A stretch of 64,000 nucleotides of DNA, from the NCBI RefSeq assembly GCF_017654315.1, contig NZ_CP072203.1, positions 2,046,001 through 2,110,000 on the forward strand. Reading direction: 5' to 3'. The translations under genes and the position numbers were made by a program. The stretch comes from Gordonia polyisoprenivorans (GTDB taxonomy: Bacteria > Actinomycetota > Actinomycetes > Mycobacteriales > Mycobacteriaceae). This document shows positions 43,119-51,505 of this stretch, in pieces. A model generated the notes under the pieces. That model had not been told where the DNA came from. It did no database searches and saw nothing but the letters and a program-made list of their open reading frames with translations. Position 1 is the first letter of the stretch; every line of letters begins with the position of its first letter.

Positions 43119-43293
43119 ATGGGACGCGGGAACGGGCATGAAGGGTGGCGGGATCGGCTCAGCGAGCTGAGGCCGCGACGCGAGAGGCGCGTCTATCACT
43201 CGATAGGTGGGGGGTACTCACCGATCGCGCCTCGCAATGAGGACGGGGAGCGGGGCCGATCATGCCCTTCAATGGCAACGGTTGGGGCCGGTG
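43119..43293 (+). pseudogene. Frameshifted copy of the 58-codon ORF
   Basis: Begins MGRGNGHEGWRDRLSEL like the intact copy at 21192, but a 1-bp deletion near codon 45 (GAGCGGGGCCG against GAGCGCGGACCG) shifts the frame before MPFNGNGWGR, and the TGA has become GTG. The protein would read into downstream DNA. Confidence 0.7.
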
Positions 43294-43411
43294 GGCGAGC
43301 CGAAAGCCGTGTCCCACAACTGTTTCGACGCTCTACCCGGCGTGGGACGACCGTCCGTCCGGTTCGTACTGCCGGCTGACCGGCCGGTCGGATACGAATA
43401 TAGTTGACACA

Positions 43412-43447
43412 GACACGCCGTGACAAAGGCCCGGTACTCGGCGTGTC
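43412..43447. other. Conserved inverted repeat, candidate hairpin (right copy)
   Basis: GACACGCCG (43412-43420) and CGGCGTGTC (43439-43447) around an 18-nt loop that differs from the left copy. It lies downstream of the excalibur gene stop (43559, minus strand), so it could act as its terminator. Confidence 0.5.
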
Positions 43448-43558
43448 GTGTCGGATCGGTGGGATCTGTATTCGTATCGGCGGGACTCGACCAGATTCCC
43501 CGGCCGGTGGTGGCGGCACGCCGGGGTGCGGAAATCGAGCGAACAGCCAAGCGCGCGA

Positions 43559-44044
43559 TCAGGATTCGCAGGCCACTCCGTCGCCGTCACGGTCGAGTCC
43601 GGCTCGGTAGCCGGGGTCTCCCACGTGCAGCGGCGCCGCTCCGGCGGCGCGTGCCTGGGCACAACTGCTGTAGTAGACGCTCGATCCCTCGTCGGTGGTC
43701 GGCGCAGCCGGCGCATCGGTGGTGATCGGGGTCGTCGTTTGTGGGATGAGCCCACGCGCCACGGTCGGACCGCCCGTCTGCTCGCTGGTGGTGGGCGCCG
43801 GCGTGGTGGTGCTCGCGACAGCGGTGGCGGTGGTGGTCTCGGTCATCGTCGCGGTGACCGTACTGACCACCGTCCGCGTCTCCGGGGCCGCGGCCTTGTC
43901 GCTGCCGTGCATGGCCGATCCGACTCCGCACGAGAACAACATGAGTACCAGCACCGTGATGATCCCCAGCCCGATCGCCAACGGACGCTTCTTGCGGCCG
44001 GGCGGGACCGGCAAGGGGGGTGGTGGACCGAATGGCGCTGTCAC
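43559..44044 (-). CDS. Membrane-anchored excalibur-domain protein
   Basis: 161-aa protein. One transmembrane helix near residues 23-43 (PLAIGLGIITVLVLMLFSCG), a Thr/Ala-rich stretch of about 60 residues, and a C-terminal excalibur calcium-binding motif: YYSSCAQARAAGAAPLHVGDPGYRAGLDRDGDGVACES, with DRDGDGVACE as the EF-hand-like loop. GTG at 44044 is preceded by AAAGGAG at 8 bp; the longer open frame upstream does not match. A 14-bp piece of its 3' end is also found at the left repeat (21634-21647). Confidence 0.87.
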   Translation of the reverse strand: MTAPFGPPPPLPVPPGRKKRPLAIGLGIITVLVLMLFSCGVGSAMHGSDKAAAPETRTVVSTVTATMTETTTATAVASTTTPAPTTSEQTGGPTVARGLIPQTTTPITTDAPAAPTTDEGSSVYYSSCAQARAAGAAPLHVGDPGYRAGLDRDGDGVACES

Positions 44045-44278
44045 TGGTGGGGCTCCTTTGCGCAGAGGAAGTCGCGGGCCGAGAGCATGTGATGAAGAAG
44101 CGAGCGACAATTGCGTCGATTGTGCGCTCGAATCGACCGTGCTCGGTATCCGTTGACCGGACGAACCGGCCCATTCGGTGAAAGGCAAGAATTCTCTCGC
44201 TGCCGACCTCCGACTGCGGTATCGCCCGCCGACTGCGATATCGTCCGACGTTGGGAACCGTCGATCGAGGAGTACTCA

Positions 44279-45007
44279 ATGAAGATCAGCTTCCGCGGCC
44301 TCGTGGCCGCGGCCACCGTGTCCGTAGCGCTTGTCGCGGGTTCGGCACTGGGGGCACCTGCGGCGTCGGCGGCACCGACCGGAGAAGCGCTGGCCGCCAA
44401 GCAGGCTCTCGACGCGATCACCCCGCACCCCCAGGACGCGGCGAGCGTTGTCGACGGAATCGGCGCGGCGAACGCCGTTCTGAAGAAGCTGGGCATCACC
44501 CCGTTCACCCCGACCATCGGCGCCTGCACCGACTTCACCTTTCCATCGGCGCTCGGCGGAGCGATTGCGGGGCCCTATACGCCGGGCTTGGGCAATTTGA
44601 CCTTTCCTGTCGTCGGTGACATCAACGCCGTCCGGAAGGGCGAGATCCTCTACGGCTTCGTTCCGGTCGGCACGTTCAACGACTCCGGCAACAAGTCGGG
44701 AATGCAGGTGGCGTGGTTCAACGTCAACACCTTCCAAGGCGGGTTGGGGGCGCCGATGAGCGGCTTGGCCGAGACTCTCGTCAACGCCGTGGCAAAGCGA
44801 CTTCAGGCCGCCGGGGTTCCGGAGGCGCAAACCGTGGCAAACAAGGCGCTCGCCTCGGTGGTGAACGCACTGCCCTCCAACGGCGTCCGCGGCGGCCTGG
44901 TCGACACCGGTTCGGGCACCGTGCTCTCCGCGATCTACGGCACCGTCAACAAAGGCAATGCGACGTGCTACTTCTTCCCGTCGCTGGGGATCGCCACCGC
45001 TCGCTGA
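44279..45007 (+). CDS. Secreted protein of unknown function
   Basis: 242-aa exported protein. ATG at 44279 follows GAGGAG. The signal peptide ends near residue 34 (ALGAPAASAAP). The mature part starts with a helical stretch (ALAAKQALDAITPHP) and has two regions with Asn/Gly-rich phrases: GAIAGPYTPGLGNLTFPVVGDINAVRKGEILYGFVP and SGMQVAWFNVNTFQGG. One Cys pair could form (CTDF and CYFF). It resembles exported proteins common in mycolic-acid bacteria, but I cannot name a characterised homologue. Confidence 0.8.
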   Translation: MKISFRGLVAAATVSVALVAGSALGAPAASAAPTGEALAAKQALDAITPHPQDAASVVDGIGAANAVLKKLGITPFTPTIGACTDFTFPSALGGAIAGPYTPGLGNLTFPVVGDINAVRKGEILYGFVPVGTFNDSGNKSGMQVAWFNVNTFQGGLGAPMSGLAETLVNAVAKRLQAAGVPEAQTVANKALASVVNALPSNGVRGGLVDTGSGTVLSAIYGTVNKGNATCYFFPSLGIATAR

Positions 45008-45264
45008 CGTCGGTAGCCGGATCGCGCACTTTCGCGATTTATGAAAGTGATTGAATTCTTTATCTTGCCGAATTTGGTGAGCTGTGGTTGGGTTCCCCGT
45101 GGGCATGATGGCGAATGCCGGAGTGCGCGATCGGCGGGCCGGTCGGTGGTGTTGCAGTAGGGGGCATCACCGACATGGATGCGCCGGACCAGCGGGGGGT
45201 GAGGTCTGGACACGAACCCGTCGAAACCGGCATTGCGCCGACGTCGAGCCAGCATAATCGGACG

Positions 45265-46383
45265 ATGTCACGGCCCCAGAGAACGGCGGTCGTGGTCCGT
45301 AGCGCCTACGGGACCACGACCGTCGAATGGTTTCTGATATTCACCATCGGCACGATTCTCGTTACGCGTGCCTATCTTCGGCTCACCGGCTATCCGCAGA
45401 TCGGTGGCGGCACACTCCACATCGCGCATGCGCTGTGGGGTGGAGCGCTGATGATGATCGCGCTCATCGTCGGGTGGCTGTTTCTCGGTGCCACCGTTCG
45501 CCTTGCTGCGGTTGCCCTCGGCGGCATCGGATTCGGGCTGTTCCTCGACGAGGTCGGCAAATTCGTCACCAAGAACAACGACTACTTCTACGGACCGTCG
45601 GCGGAGATCATGTACATCCTCGTCGTGGTCGTGCTGGTGATCAGCAGGGTGGTCCGAGACCTCGCGAAACCGACCGTGGCCGAGGCGCTGGCGAACGCCG
45701 CGTCGATCGCCGCCGACGGGGTGAGTCACGGTTTGCCGCCCCGTCGACGGACGCAGGCTCAGTGGTTTCTCGCTTATGCCGCCGATCGAGGTGGCGACCC
45801 GACGCAGATCGCCACGATCCGAGAGTTGCTCTCCACCAGCGCCACCGGTCCCGACCGGCTCGTGGCGTTGCGGGCTCGGGCCGTGCGGTTGATCCCCGGG
45901 TTCGCGCGCAGCCCCCGCTGGGTGACGGTGTTCGGCGCCCTGTTGGTGATCACCTCGGTGTGGGCGACCGTCCTCGGGGCGTGGCAGCTGTTCGTCGGAC
46001 ACATCGACAGCGGCGAACTCCACCTGTACCTCGAACTCAGTCGAAACCGGCATGCCGCATGGATTCTGTTCATCAGTGGCATTGCGACAGCATTGCTCTC
46101 GATACCGGGAATGCTCGCCCGCCGCCGAACCGAGCAGGCCTGGCCGCTTCGTCTGCTGCGACTCGCCGCACTGATCTTCACGCTGAGCAATGCGCTCGTC
46201 GACTTTGCGCTCGAGGGGTTCGGCGCCCTGAGCAACCTCGCTGTCGGCCTCGTCGCCCTGGCGGTGATGAATTATCACCTCTCGGCCCGGATGTCGGCCG
46301 AGATCGGCGAGCACGGGGTCGGGGAGCCAGGGGTCGGTGAGCGAGGTGTCGGCGAACCGGGGGTCGGTGACGTGCGGGTCTGA
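45265..46383 (+). CDS. Polytopic membrane protein with C-terminal GVGE repeats
   Basis: 372 aa with about seven hydrophobic segments. Residues ~20-130 hold four (including HALWGGALMMIALIVGWLFLGATVRLAAVALGGIGFGLFLDEVGKF), a soluble stretch with RRRTQAQWFLAYAADRGGDPTQIATIRELL follows, then three more helices. The last ~20 residues repeat GVGEPGVGERGVGEPGVGD. ATG at 45265 is chosen because the upstream part is not membrane-like. Family not recognised. Confidence 0.72.
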   Translation: MSRPQRTAVVVRSAYGTTTVEWFLIFTIGTILVTRAYLRLTGYPQIGGGTLHIAHALWGGALMMIALIVGWLFLGATVRLAAVALGGIGFGLFLDEVGKFVTKNNDYFYGPSAEIMYILVVVVLVISRVVRDLAKPTVAEALANAASIAADGVSHGLPPRRRTQAQWFLAYAADRGGDPTQIATIRELLSTSATGPDRLVALRARAVRLIPGFARSPRWVTVFGALLVITSVWATVLGAWQLFVGHIDSGELHLYLELSRNRHAAWILFISGIATALLSIPGMLARRRTEQAWPLRLLRLAALIFTLSNALVDFALEGFGALSNLAVGLVALAVMNYHLSARMSAEIGEHGVGEPGVGERGVGEPGVGDVRV

Positions 46384-46400
46384 GCGTGTGAGGCGGGGCC

Positions 46401-47465
46401 TCAGCGATACATACGAACCAGGGGGCAGGTGAACGGATCGCGTTCGCCGAGCCCGACCTGGTTGAGGTATCGGACGACGATGGCGTAGGAGTCGATCAGC
46501 GATGTCTCGGTGTAGGTGACCGAGTGGCGCGCACAATGCGCCTGCACCAGCGGCCGGACCTTGGCGAGGTTGGGGCGCGGCATGCTGGGGAAGAGGTGAT
46601 GCTCGATCTGATAGTTCAGGCCACCCATCATGAAGTCGATGATCCGCCCGCCGCGGATGTTGCGCGACATGAGTACCTGCCTGCGCAAGAAATCCACACG
46701 TACATCCTTGGGCACCAACGGCATACCTTTGTGATTCGGGGCGAAAGCGCCGCCGAGCAGGACGCCGAACACGGCCATCTGGAGCAGAACGAACACGACG
46801 GCCTGGGCCGTCGTCATCACCACGAATGGCAGGACGGTCGCCACGCCGAGCCGGGCCACGATGAGTGACAGCTCCAATAATCGATGCGGCACAGGTGCTT
46901 TGGTGACGAGTCCTTGGATACTGGCCACGTGCAGGGCGGCGCCCTCGAGAGTCAGCAATGGAAAGAAGAACCAGCCCTGCCGACGGGTGAGCCACGCGGC
47001 GATGCCCGACCGCCGCGCCGCGACGTCGGGAACAAAGGCGATCGGGCCGTCGATGATGTCGGGATCGGTCCCGATCTGGTTGGGCGCCTTGTGATGCCGA
47101 TTGTGTTTGCCGCGCCACCAGTGCAGCGAGAGTCCTGCGCCCACCGCGGCCACGATGCGAGCCGTCCACTCGTTGGCCGCAGCCGAGGCGAACATCTGGC
47201 GATGGGCACCGTCGTGCCCGAGGAAACCGAATTGGGTACTGACCACGGCGAGCAGCACGGCGAGTGCCGGTTGCCACCACGAATCACCCAGGAGGAGAAC
47301 CACCGTCCAGAGCGCGAAGAAACTCGCCGACGTGGCGACAATGCGGACCAGATAGTAGTTGCGGCGACGGTCGAGAAGGCCGGAGGCGCGAACCTCGGCG
47401 GCCAGCTCCGTGTAAGAACTCACGAATTCGTTGCGGGGGGCCGAGAGTTCTCGGGTGGGGGACAC
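46401..47465 (-). CDS. Fatty acid desaturase (DesA3/linoleoyl-CoA desaturase-like)
   Basis: 354-aa membrane di-iron enzyme. The three histidine boxes are intact: GHDGAHRQ, HNRHHKAPN and QIEHHLFPSMP. Four hydrophobic spans surround them. GTG at 47465 (VSPTRELSAPRNEF) follows GAGG; an ATG at 47624 would add an Arg-rich stretch with no ribosome site. Expected role: oxygen- and electron-transfer-dependent insertion of a double bond into acyl chains. It converges with the GVGE-repeat membrane protein gene. Confidence 0.88.
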   Translation of the reverse strand: MSPTRELSAPRNEFVSSYTELAAEVRASGLLDRRRNYYLVRIVATSASFFALWTVVLLLGDSWWQPALAVLLAVVSTQFGFLGHDGAHRQMFASAAANEWTARIVAAVGAGLSLHWWRGKHNRHHKAPNQIGTDPDIIDGPIAFVPDVAARRSGIAAWLTRRQGWFFFPLLTLEGAALHVASIQGLVTKAPVPHRLLELSLIVARLGVATVLPFVVMTTAQAVVFVLLQMAVFGVLLGGAFAPNHKGMPLVPKDVRVDFLRRQVLMSRNIRGGRIIDFMMGGLNYQIEHHLFPSMPRPNLAKVRPLVQAHCARHSVTYTETSLIDSYAIVVRYLNQVGLGERDPFTCPLVRMYR

Positions 47466-47643
47466 AAGTGCCTCGATCTGTGGTGCTGCGCGCCGGCAGT
47501 GAAGTGGGTCGGGCTGACGTGTTGTGCGAGAGCGGAAGTCGGCCACCGGCCCGATCGGCGGGTGGATGCGTCGCGTGGCATCGACTGTGCGGCGATCTGA
47601 GCCGTCGGCGTCGTGCGACGCCATTGAGAGAGGAGATGATCGT

Positions 47644-47698
47644 GCGGCCTGTTCGCGCGGTGTGCGCGGGCTACCGGGCCGACTCTACAGCAGGCGAC
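47644..47698 (+). repeat. 55-bp direct repeat, copy 1
   Basis: Pairs with 48071-48125. Both share GCGGCC, the run TCGCGCGGTGTGCGCGGGC and CTACAGCAG. Could be a remnant of duplicated leader or promoter DNA. Confidence 0.6.
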
Positions 47699-48070
47699 TC
47701 TGCGGCAGGAGAAGACCGCCGGCGGGGGAGCCCGTGGCTCTCCGCCGGTGGTTGCGGTGACGTGCGGCCGAGCGGGTCGGCGGGCCGACTATCGGCCGGA
47801 ACGGCGACCGCCGGAGTCGCGTGCGGAATCCGCGGCGCGGCGCTCTGCGGTGTCGGAGAACACGAGCTGGAAAGACATCGGATTCTGTGTCAGATCGTCT
47901 GTCTGGGAGGGGTTTTCGTTCTGATGTGAAAAGAGGTTGTGGTCCATCGGGGTCCTCGATGTCTGTGGGTGACGCCGTTCGTCAGGGTAAGTTGCGAGAA
48001 TCCGTCATCGTTGAGGGTCTCTCACGCATGACGATCCACATCAGCCGTCGGTGATGGGCGAGGCGAGTGG

Positions 48071-48125
48071 GCGGCCGGATCGCGCGGTGTGCGCGGGCTA
48101 CGGGTTCGACCCTACAGCAGCAGAC
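48071..48125 (+). repeat. 55-bp direct repeat, copy 2
   Basis: Pairs with 47644-47698; lies about 50 bp beyond the cold-shock gene terminator. Confidence 0.6.
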
Positions 48126-48171
48126 GGCGAGCGGCAGGCGACAGGCCGGTGGATGGGGTCCGGATACGGCT

Positions 48172-48202
48172 CGGCCCCGGCACCGAATCGGTGCCGGGGC
48201 CG
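48172..48202 (-). terminator. Terminator of the cold-shock gene
   Basis: Perfect 14-bp stem (48172-48185 with 48189-48202), very GC-rich, around a 3-nt loop. It lies about 20 bp beyond the cold-shock gene stop. No U-tract, as is common in actinobacteria. Confidence 0.85.
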
Positions 48203-48222
48203 AAAGGCCGAAGCGAGAACTC

Positions 48223-48426
48223 TTACAGAGCGCTCACGTTGGTGGCCTGAAGTCCTTTGGCGCCCTGCTCGACGTCGAATTCGACGCGCTGGGCTTCCTC
48301 GAGGGTGCGATATCCGTTCCCGGTGATCGCAGAGAAGTGGACGAAGACGTCCTCACCCTGCTCATCGGGGGCGATGAAGCCGAAGCCCTTTTCGCCGTTG
48401 AACCACTTGACGGTTCCCTGTGCCAT
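48223..48426 (-). CDS. cspA: Cold-shock protein (CspA family)
   Basis: 67-aa single-domain nucleic-acid chaperone. The RNP1 motif is KGFGFI (residues 13-18) and RNP2 is VFVHF (27-31); the N-terminus [10 protein letters not shown] is canonical. It should bind single-stranded RNA/DNA and melt secondary structure. Ends in a strong hairpin terminator. Confidence 0.95.
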   Translation of the reverse strand: MAQGTVKWFNGEKGFGFIAPDEQGEDVFVHFSAITGNGYRTLEEAQRVEFDVEQGAKGLQATNVSAL

Positions 48427-48534
48427 CCTGCTACTTCTTCCTGTTGCTTTGGGCCGTCGATGCGACGACCCGTAACCAGGGTCTCATACTTTCCGCCGAT
48501 ACCTGACATCGGAGGGCCCGCGTACGCTTTCGCC

Positions 48535-48753
48535 ATGACTGCAACTCGCGTTCCCGCGAAGTTCGAATCGATGTTCGGCGACGTCGGCATCGACCCCACG
48601 TTCGAAGCTGTCGCCGACGAGTCCGGAGTGGACGTCGACGAGGCGCGCGGCGTCCTGACCGGCGCAATCGATGACGCGGCGACGGTTCAGAAGATCGCTG
48701 ACACCCTGTGCATCGTCCCCGAGGCGCTCGCCGACCTGATCGCGGATCGGTAG
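48535..48753 (+). CDS. Small conserved hypothetical protein
   Basis: 72-aa acidic protein, MTATRVPAKFESMFGDVG at the start and IADTLCIVPEALADLIADR at the end. It looks all-helical; the second half has a helix-turn-helix-like spacing (VDVDEARGVLTGAIDDAATVQKIADTL). ATG at 48535 is used because the longer frame upstream overlaps the cold-shock gene. Divergent from cspA with about 110 bp between starts. Confidence 0.65.
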   Translation: MTATRVPAKFESMFGDVGIDPTFEAVADESGVDVDEARGVLTGAIDDAATVQKIADTLCIVPEALADLIADR

Positions 48754-48829
48754 CCGACGGCCCGGGGATCCCATCGCCGATTTCGGCGAACATCGAATCC
48801 ATCACCCAAGCGCTTGCTAGGTTGCCTCC

Positions 48830-49780
48830 ATGAGGTTCCGGGGGATCGTCGTCGTCATCGGTGTGCTCGCCGCCGCAGTCACACTGCTCATCGGCTCGGG
48901 TGGCGGAATCGCCCGGGCCGATCTGCCGGTGACCTACAACTTTCTGGGCGGCATCCCCGACGAACTCGCCCATCCGGGCGGCTCCCTGCCCGGCTCCAAT
49001 GACTTCGGGTGCAAGCCGTCGACGGCGCATCCGGAGCCGGTGGTGCTCGTGCACGGAACGGGTGGCTCACAGCAAACCAACTGGGGTACCTATGTGCCGT
49101 TGCTCAAGAACCGGGGGTACTGCGTCTTCGCACTGACCTACGGGGTGATCGACGGAGCGCCGTGGCCGGTCAGCGCGGTGGGTGGCATGAAGCCGATGGA
49201 GTCCAGTGCGGCGCAGCTCGCCACCTTCGTCGACAAGGTCCTCGCCGCCACCGGGGCCCGCAAGGTCGACATCGTCGGCCACTCCCAGGGCACCGTGATC
49301 CCGGACTACTACGCCAAATTCCTCGGCGGAGCGAACAAGATCGACAAGTACGTCTCACTGGCGCCGCTGTGGCAGGGCACCAACGTCGGCGGCGCCGCCG
49401 TGCTGATGCCCTTGCTGCGTGGACTCGGGTTGACCGACGCACAATTCCCGCTGTGTCAGGCCTGCGCCCAATTCGATCCGACGTCACCGTTTCTGACCAA
49501 GTTGCGCGCCGGCGGCGTGTACCTGCCGAACATCACCTACACCAACATCAGCACCCGCTACGACGAACTCGTCGTCCCGTACACGTCCGGACAGCTTCCC
49601 GGTGGTGCGAACGTCCACAACATCGTTGTGCAACAAGGGTGTTCGGTCGACTACACCGAGCATGCGGGTCTCGCCGGTTCGCGTCGGGCGGCGTATTTCG
49701 TTCTGAATGCGCTCGACCCGCCTCACCCGCAACCGGTGCCCTGTGACCGGGCCGCGCCGATCACGGGAAGCGCGTTCTAG
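48830..49780 (+). CDS. Secreted lipase/esterase (class 2 lipase)
   Basis: 316-aa exported alpha/beta-hydrolase. Signal peptide residues 1 to ~31 (ending GGGIARADL). The oxyanion strand reads PVVLVHGTGGSQQTNWG; nucleophile Ser152 in IVGHSQGTV; the acid is probably in NISTRYDELVVPYTSG and His in YTEHAGLAGSRRAA. This is the actinobacterial lipase-2 layout for triacylglycerol or ester hydrolysis. Several cysteines (FGCKP, YCVF, CQAC, GCSV, PCDR) suggest disulfides. Confidence 0.9.
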   Translation: MRFRGIVVVIGVLAAAVTLLIGSGGGIARADLPVTYNFLGGIPDELAHPGGSLPGSNDFGCKPSTAHPEPVVLVHGTGGSQQTNWGTYVPLLKNRGYCVFALTYGVIDGAPWPVSAVGGMKPMESSAAQLATFVDKVLAATGARKVDIVGHSQGTVIPDYYAKFLGGANKIDKYVSLAPLWQGTNVGGAAVLMPLLRGLGLTDAQFPLCQACAQFDPTSPFLTKLRAGGVYLPNITYTNISTRYDELVVPYTSGQLPGGANVHNIVVQQGCSVDYTEHAGLAGSRRAAYFVLNALDPPHPQPVPCDRAAPITGSAF

Positions 49781-49787
49781 CCGCGCA

Positions 49788-50111
49788 TCACGCGATACCG
49801 AGCGCGCGCAGTCCCGCGGCGCTCGCGGCGGCGAGTATCACGACGACCACGATCGGCGCTTTACACAGTGCGGCAACGACTCCGACGGCCACTCCGGCAG
49901 GACGGGCCCACCCGATGACCTCGTGGCCGGAGTACAGGGCTCCGGTGAGGGCCACCGACACCAGCAGCACGACGGCGGCGCGGTCCAGGAGGGCGGCGGT
50001 GCGCGCCGACACCTGTATCCGGGTACGCAAGGCCGGGCCGGCGATGCGCAGCAGGTAGGTGCCGATCGCGAGAACCGCCACGCCGACGATGATTCCGATG
50101 GAGTGACTCAT
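49788..50111 (-). CDS. azlD: AzlD-family branched-chain amino acid export subunit
   Basis: 107-aa membrane protein with about four helices; IGTYLLRIAGPALR at the N-terminus is the AzlD pattern. ATG at 50111 overlaps the azlC stop by 4 bp. AzlCD pairs export branched-chain amino acids and some analogues (family knowledge). Confidence 0.85.
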   Translation of the reverse strand: MSHSIGIIVGVAVLAIGTYLLRIAGPALRTRIQVSARTAALLDRAAVVLLVSVALTGALYSGHEVIGWARPAGVAVGVVAALCKAPIVVVVILAAASAAGLRALGIA

Positions 50112-50866
50112 GATGCGCCGGCCTCGAGGCATTCGTCCGCGGCCGCGGTTGCCGGCTTTCGGGAATGATGCCGGACGGTCGCCAGCACCCCGACCAGTGC
50201 GACGAGCACGGGCAGCCCGGGCGGCACGAACGGCGTCACCGCCAGTGCCGCGGCGCCACCGATGAGCGCCGCCGCCAGTGTCGCCCGATCACGCAGAGCG
50301 GGTAGTGCCAGTGCGGCCAACAGGGCGGGGAACGCCGCGTCGAGCCCGAGCGAATCGGGAGAGGCGACGAGTGACCCGAGCGCGGCACCCAACGCCGCAC
50401 CGAGCGGCCAGCATACGAGAATGCCTGTGCCGCAGAGGAAGAACACCGCACGCCCACGTCGGCGGTCGGTCTCGGCGGTGGCCAGGGCGGCGGTCTCGTC
50501 GTTGATGAGATGTGCGCCGACGAGCATCGGAATCCCGCGGTCGAGGTGGCGACCGACGGCCAGGCCGTACCCGAGGTTGCGGGTGTTCACGAGTAGCCCG
50601 GCGGCGGCGCCGAGCAGCGGGGCGCCGCCTGCGGCGAGGACGGCGACGAAGACGAACTCCGACGACCCGGCCAGGACGACGGTCGCGATGATCACCAGTT
50701 GCCACCATGCGAGTCCGGCGCTGTGTCCGGAGACTCCGTAGGACATGCCGATCACCATCACCGACAGGCACATCACCGTGACGGCGCGGATGGTGGCGTT
50801 GTCCAGGTCCCGCCATGGCCGGCGAGGCCTCCCGGCCGTGAGAGTCGTACTGTCTGGCGAACGCAT
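50108..50866 (-). CDS. azlC: AzlC-family branched-chain amino acid permease
   Basis: 252-aa membrane protein with about seven helices. VIGMSYGVSGHSAGLAWWQLVIIATVVLAGSSEFVFVAVLAAGGAP and NTRNLGYGLAVG are the AzlC signatures. ATG at 50866 is 18 bp from the divergent XRE-cupin regulator start, so both promoters must overlap the coding edges or act as leaderless starts. Coupled to azlD by ATGA. Confidence 0.9.
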   Translation of the reverse strand: MRSPDSTTLTAGRPRRPWRDLDNATIRAVTVMCLSVMVIGMSYGVSGHSAGLAWWQLVIIATVVLAGSSEFVFVAVLAAGGAPLLGAAAGLLVNTRNLGYGLAVGRHLDRGIPMLVGAHLINDETAALATAETDRRRGRAVFFLCGTGILVCWPLGAALGAALGSLVASPDSLGLDAAFPALLAALALPALRDRATLAAALIGGAAALAVTPFVPPGLPVLVALVGVLATVRHHSRKPATAAADECLEAGAS

Positions 50867-50884
50867 GGCCACTATGATGAACAC

Positions 50885-51502
50885 ATGGCTGTCGTACGTC
50901 AAGAAGAACGATCGTTCGACGAAGCGAACGACGGGTCGGCGGGTGCCGCGGCGTCGGTCGATCCGAAGAAGCTCGTCGCCGCCGGACTCAAGCGCGAGCG
51001 CACCCGCGCGGGCCTGTCGCTCGGCGAGCTCGCGCGTCAGGCCGGGGTCAGCAAGTCCACCTTGTCCCAGCTCGAATCCGGCGTCGGGAACCCGAGCGTG
51101 GAGACGATGTGGGCGCTCAGTACCGCACTGGGAATCCAGTTCTCGGCACTGCTCGACGCCCCCGAACGCAGGGTCGAGGTGGTGCGCGCGGGGGAGGGGC
51201 CGGTCATCGCGGCCGCCGACGCCGACTATCTGACGACACTGCTGTCGGCGGCCCCGCCCGGTTCGCGTCGTGACATCTACCTGATCCGGGCCGAACCGGG
51301 TGCGCCGCGACGGTCGGCCCCGCACGCCCGCGGCGTCGTCGAGCATGTGGTGCTCAGCGCCGGCCGGGCGCTGATCGGGCCGACCGAGAACCCCGTCGAG
51401 CTCGCACCCGGCGACTACATCGGTTACCCGGGCGACGTGGAGCACATCTTCGACGCGCTCGAGCCGGGCACCGCGGCGGTGCTCGTCAGCGAATCGCTGT
51501 AG
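50885..51502 (+). CDS. XRE-cupin transcriptional regulator
   Basis: 205 aa: HTH at residues ~33-85 (LKRERTRAGLSLGELARQAGVSKSTLSQLESGVGNPSVETMWALSTALG) and a C-terminal cupin (HARGVVEHVVLSAGRALIG, ELAPGDYIGYPGDVEHIFDAL). Divergent from azlCD with 18 bp between starts, the usual arrangement for a regulator of that exporter. The cupin probably binds the effector amino acid. Confidence 0.9.
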   Translation: MAVVRQEERSFDEANDGSAGAAASVDPKKLVAAGLKRERTRAGLSLGELARQAGVSKSTLSQLESGVGNPSVETMWALSTALGIQFSALLDAPERRVEVVRAGEGPVIAAADADYLTTLLSAAPPGSRRDIYLIRAEPGAPRRSAPHARGVVEHVVLSAGRALIGPTENPVELAPGDYIGYPGDVEHIFDALEPGTAAVLVSESL

Positions 51503-51505
51503 AAG

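Larger units (their letters stand above)
43021..43572 (+). repeat. Right direct repeat bracketing the accessory block
   Basis: About 552 bp matching 21093-21647 in direct orientation. It holds remnants of the TetR gene end and the 58-codon ORF, both broken, the conserved inverted repeat (43412-43447), the 73-bp core (43454-43526; one mismatch to the left copy) and the last 14 bp of the excalibur gene. Weaker similarity may reach about 50 bp further upstream into TetR sequence. The rest of 42776-43020 shows no gene. Confidence 0.85.
47466..48171. other. Intergenic region with two ~55-bp direct repeats
   Basis: No supported gene in about 700 bp between the desaturase and the cold-shock gene terminator. 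It contains two copies of a ~55-bp sequence, 47644-47698 and 48071-48125, agreeing at 47 of 55 positions by my count, with the central TCGCGCGGTGTGCGCGGGC fully shared. Confidence 0.6.

Noticed and set aside
45268..47280. 670-codon open frame on the minus strand over the membrane protein and desaturase genes
   Set aside because: A shadow of two real genes: low-complexity Arg/Gly/His composition in a high-GC genome.
46401..47624. Longer desaturase start at 47624
   Set aside because: The extra 53 residues are Arg-rich and unlike the family; GTG 47465 has a GAGG ribosome site.
47821..48054. Short Arg/Gly-rich open frames between the desaturase and cspA
   Set aside because: No ribosome sites, no recognisable domain, and overlap with direct repeats.
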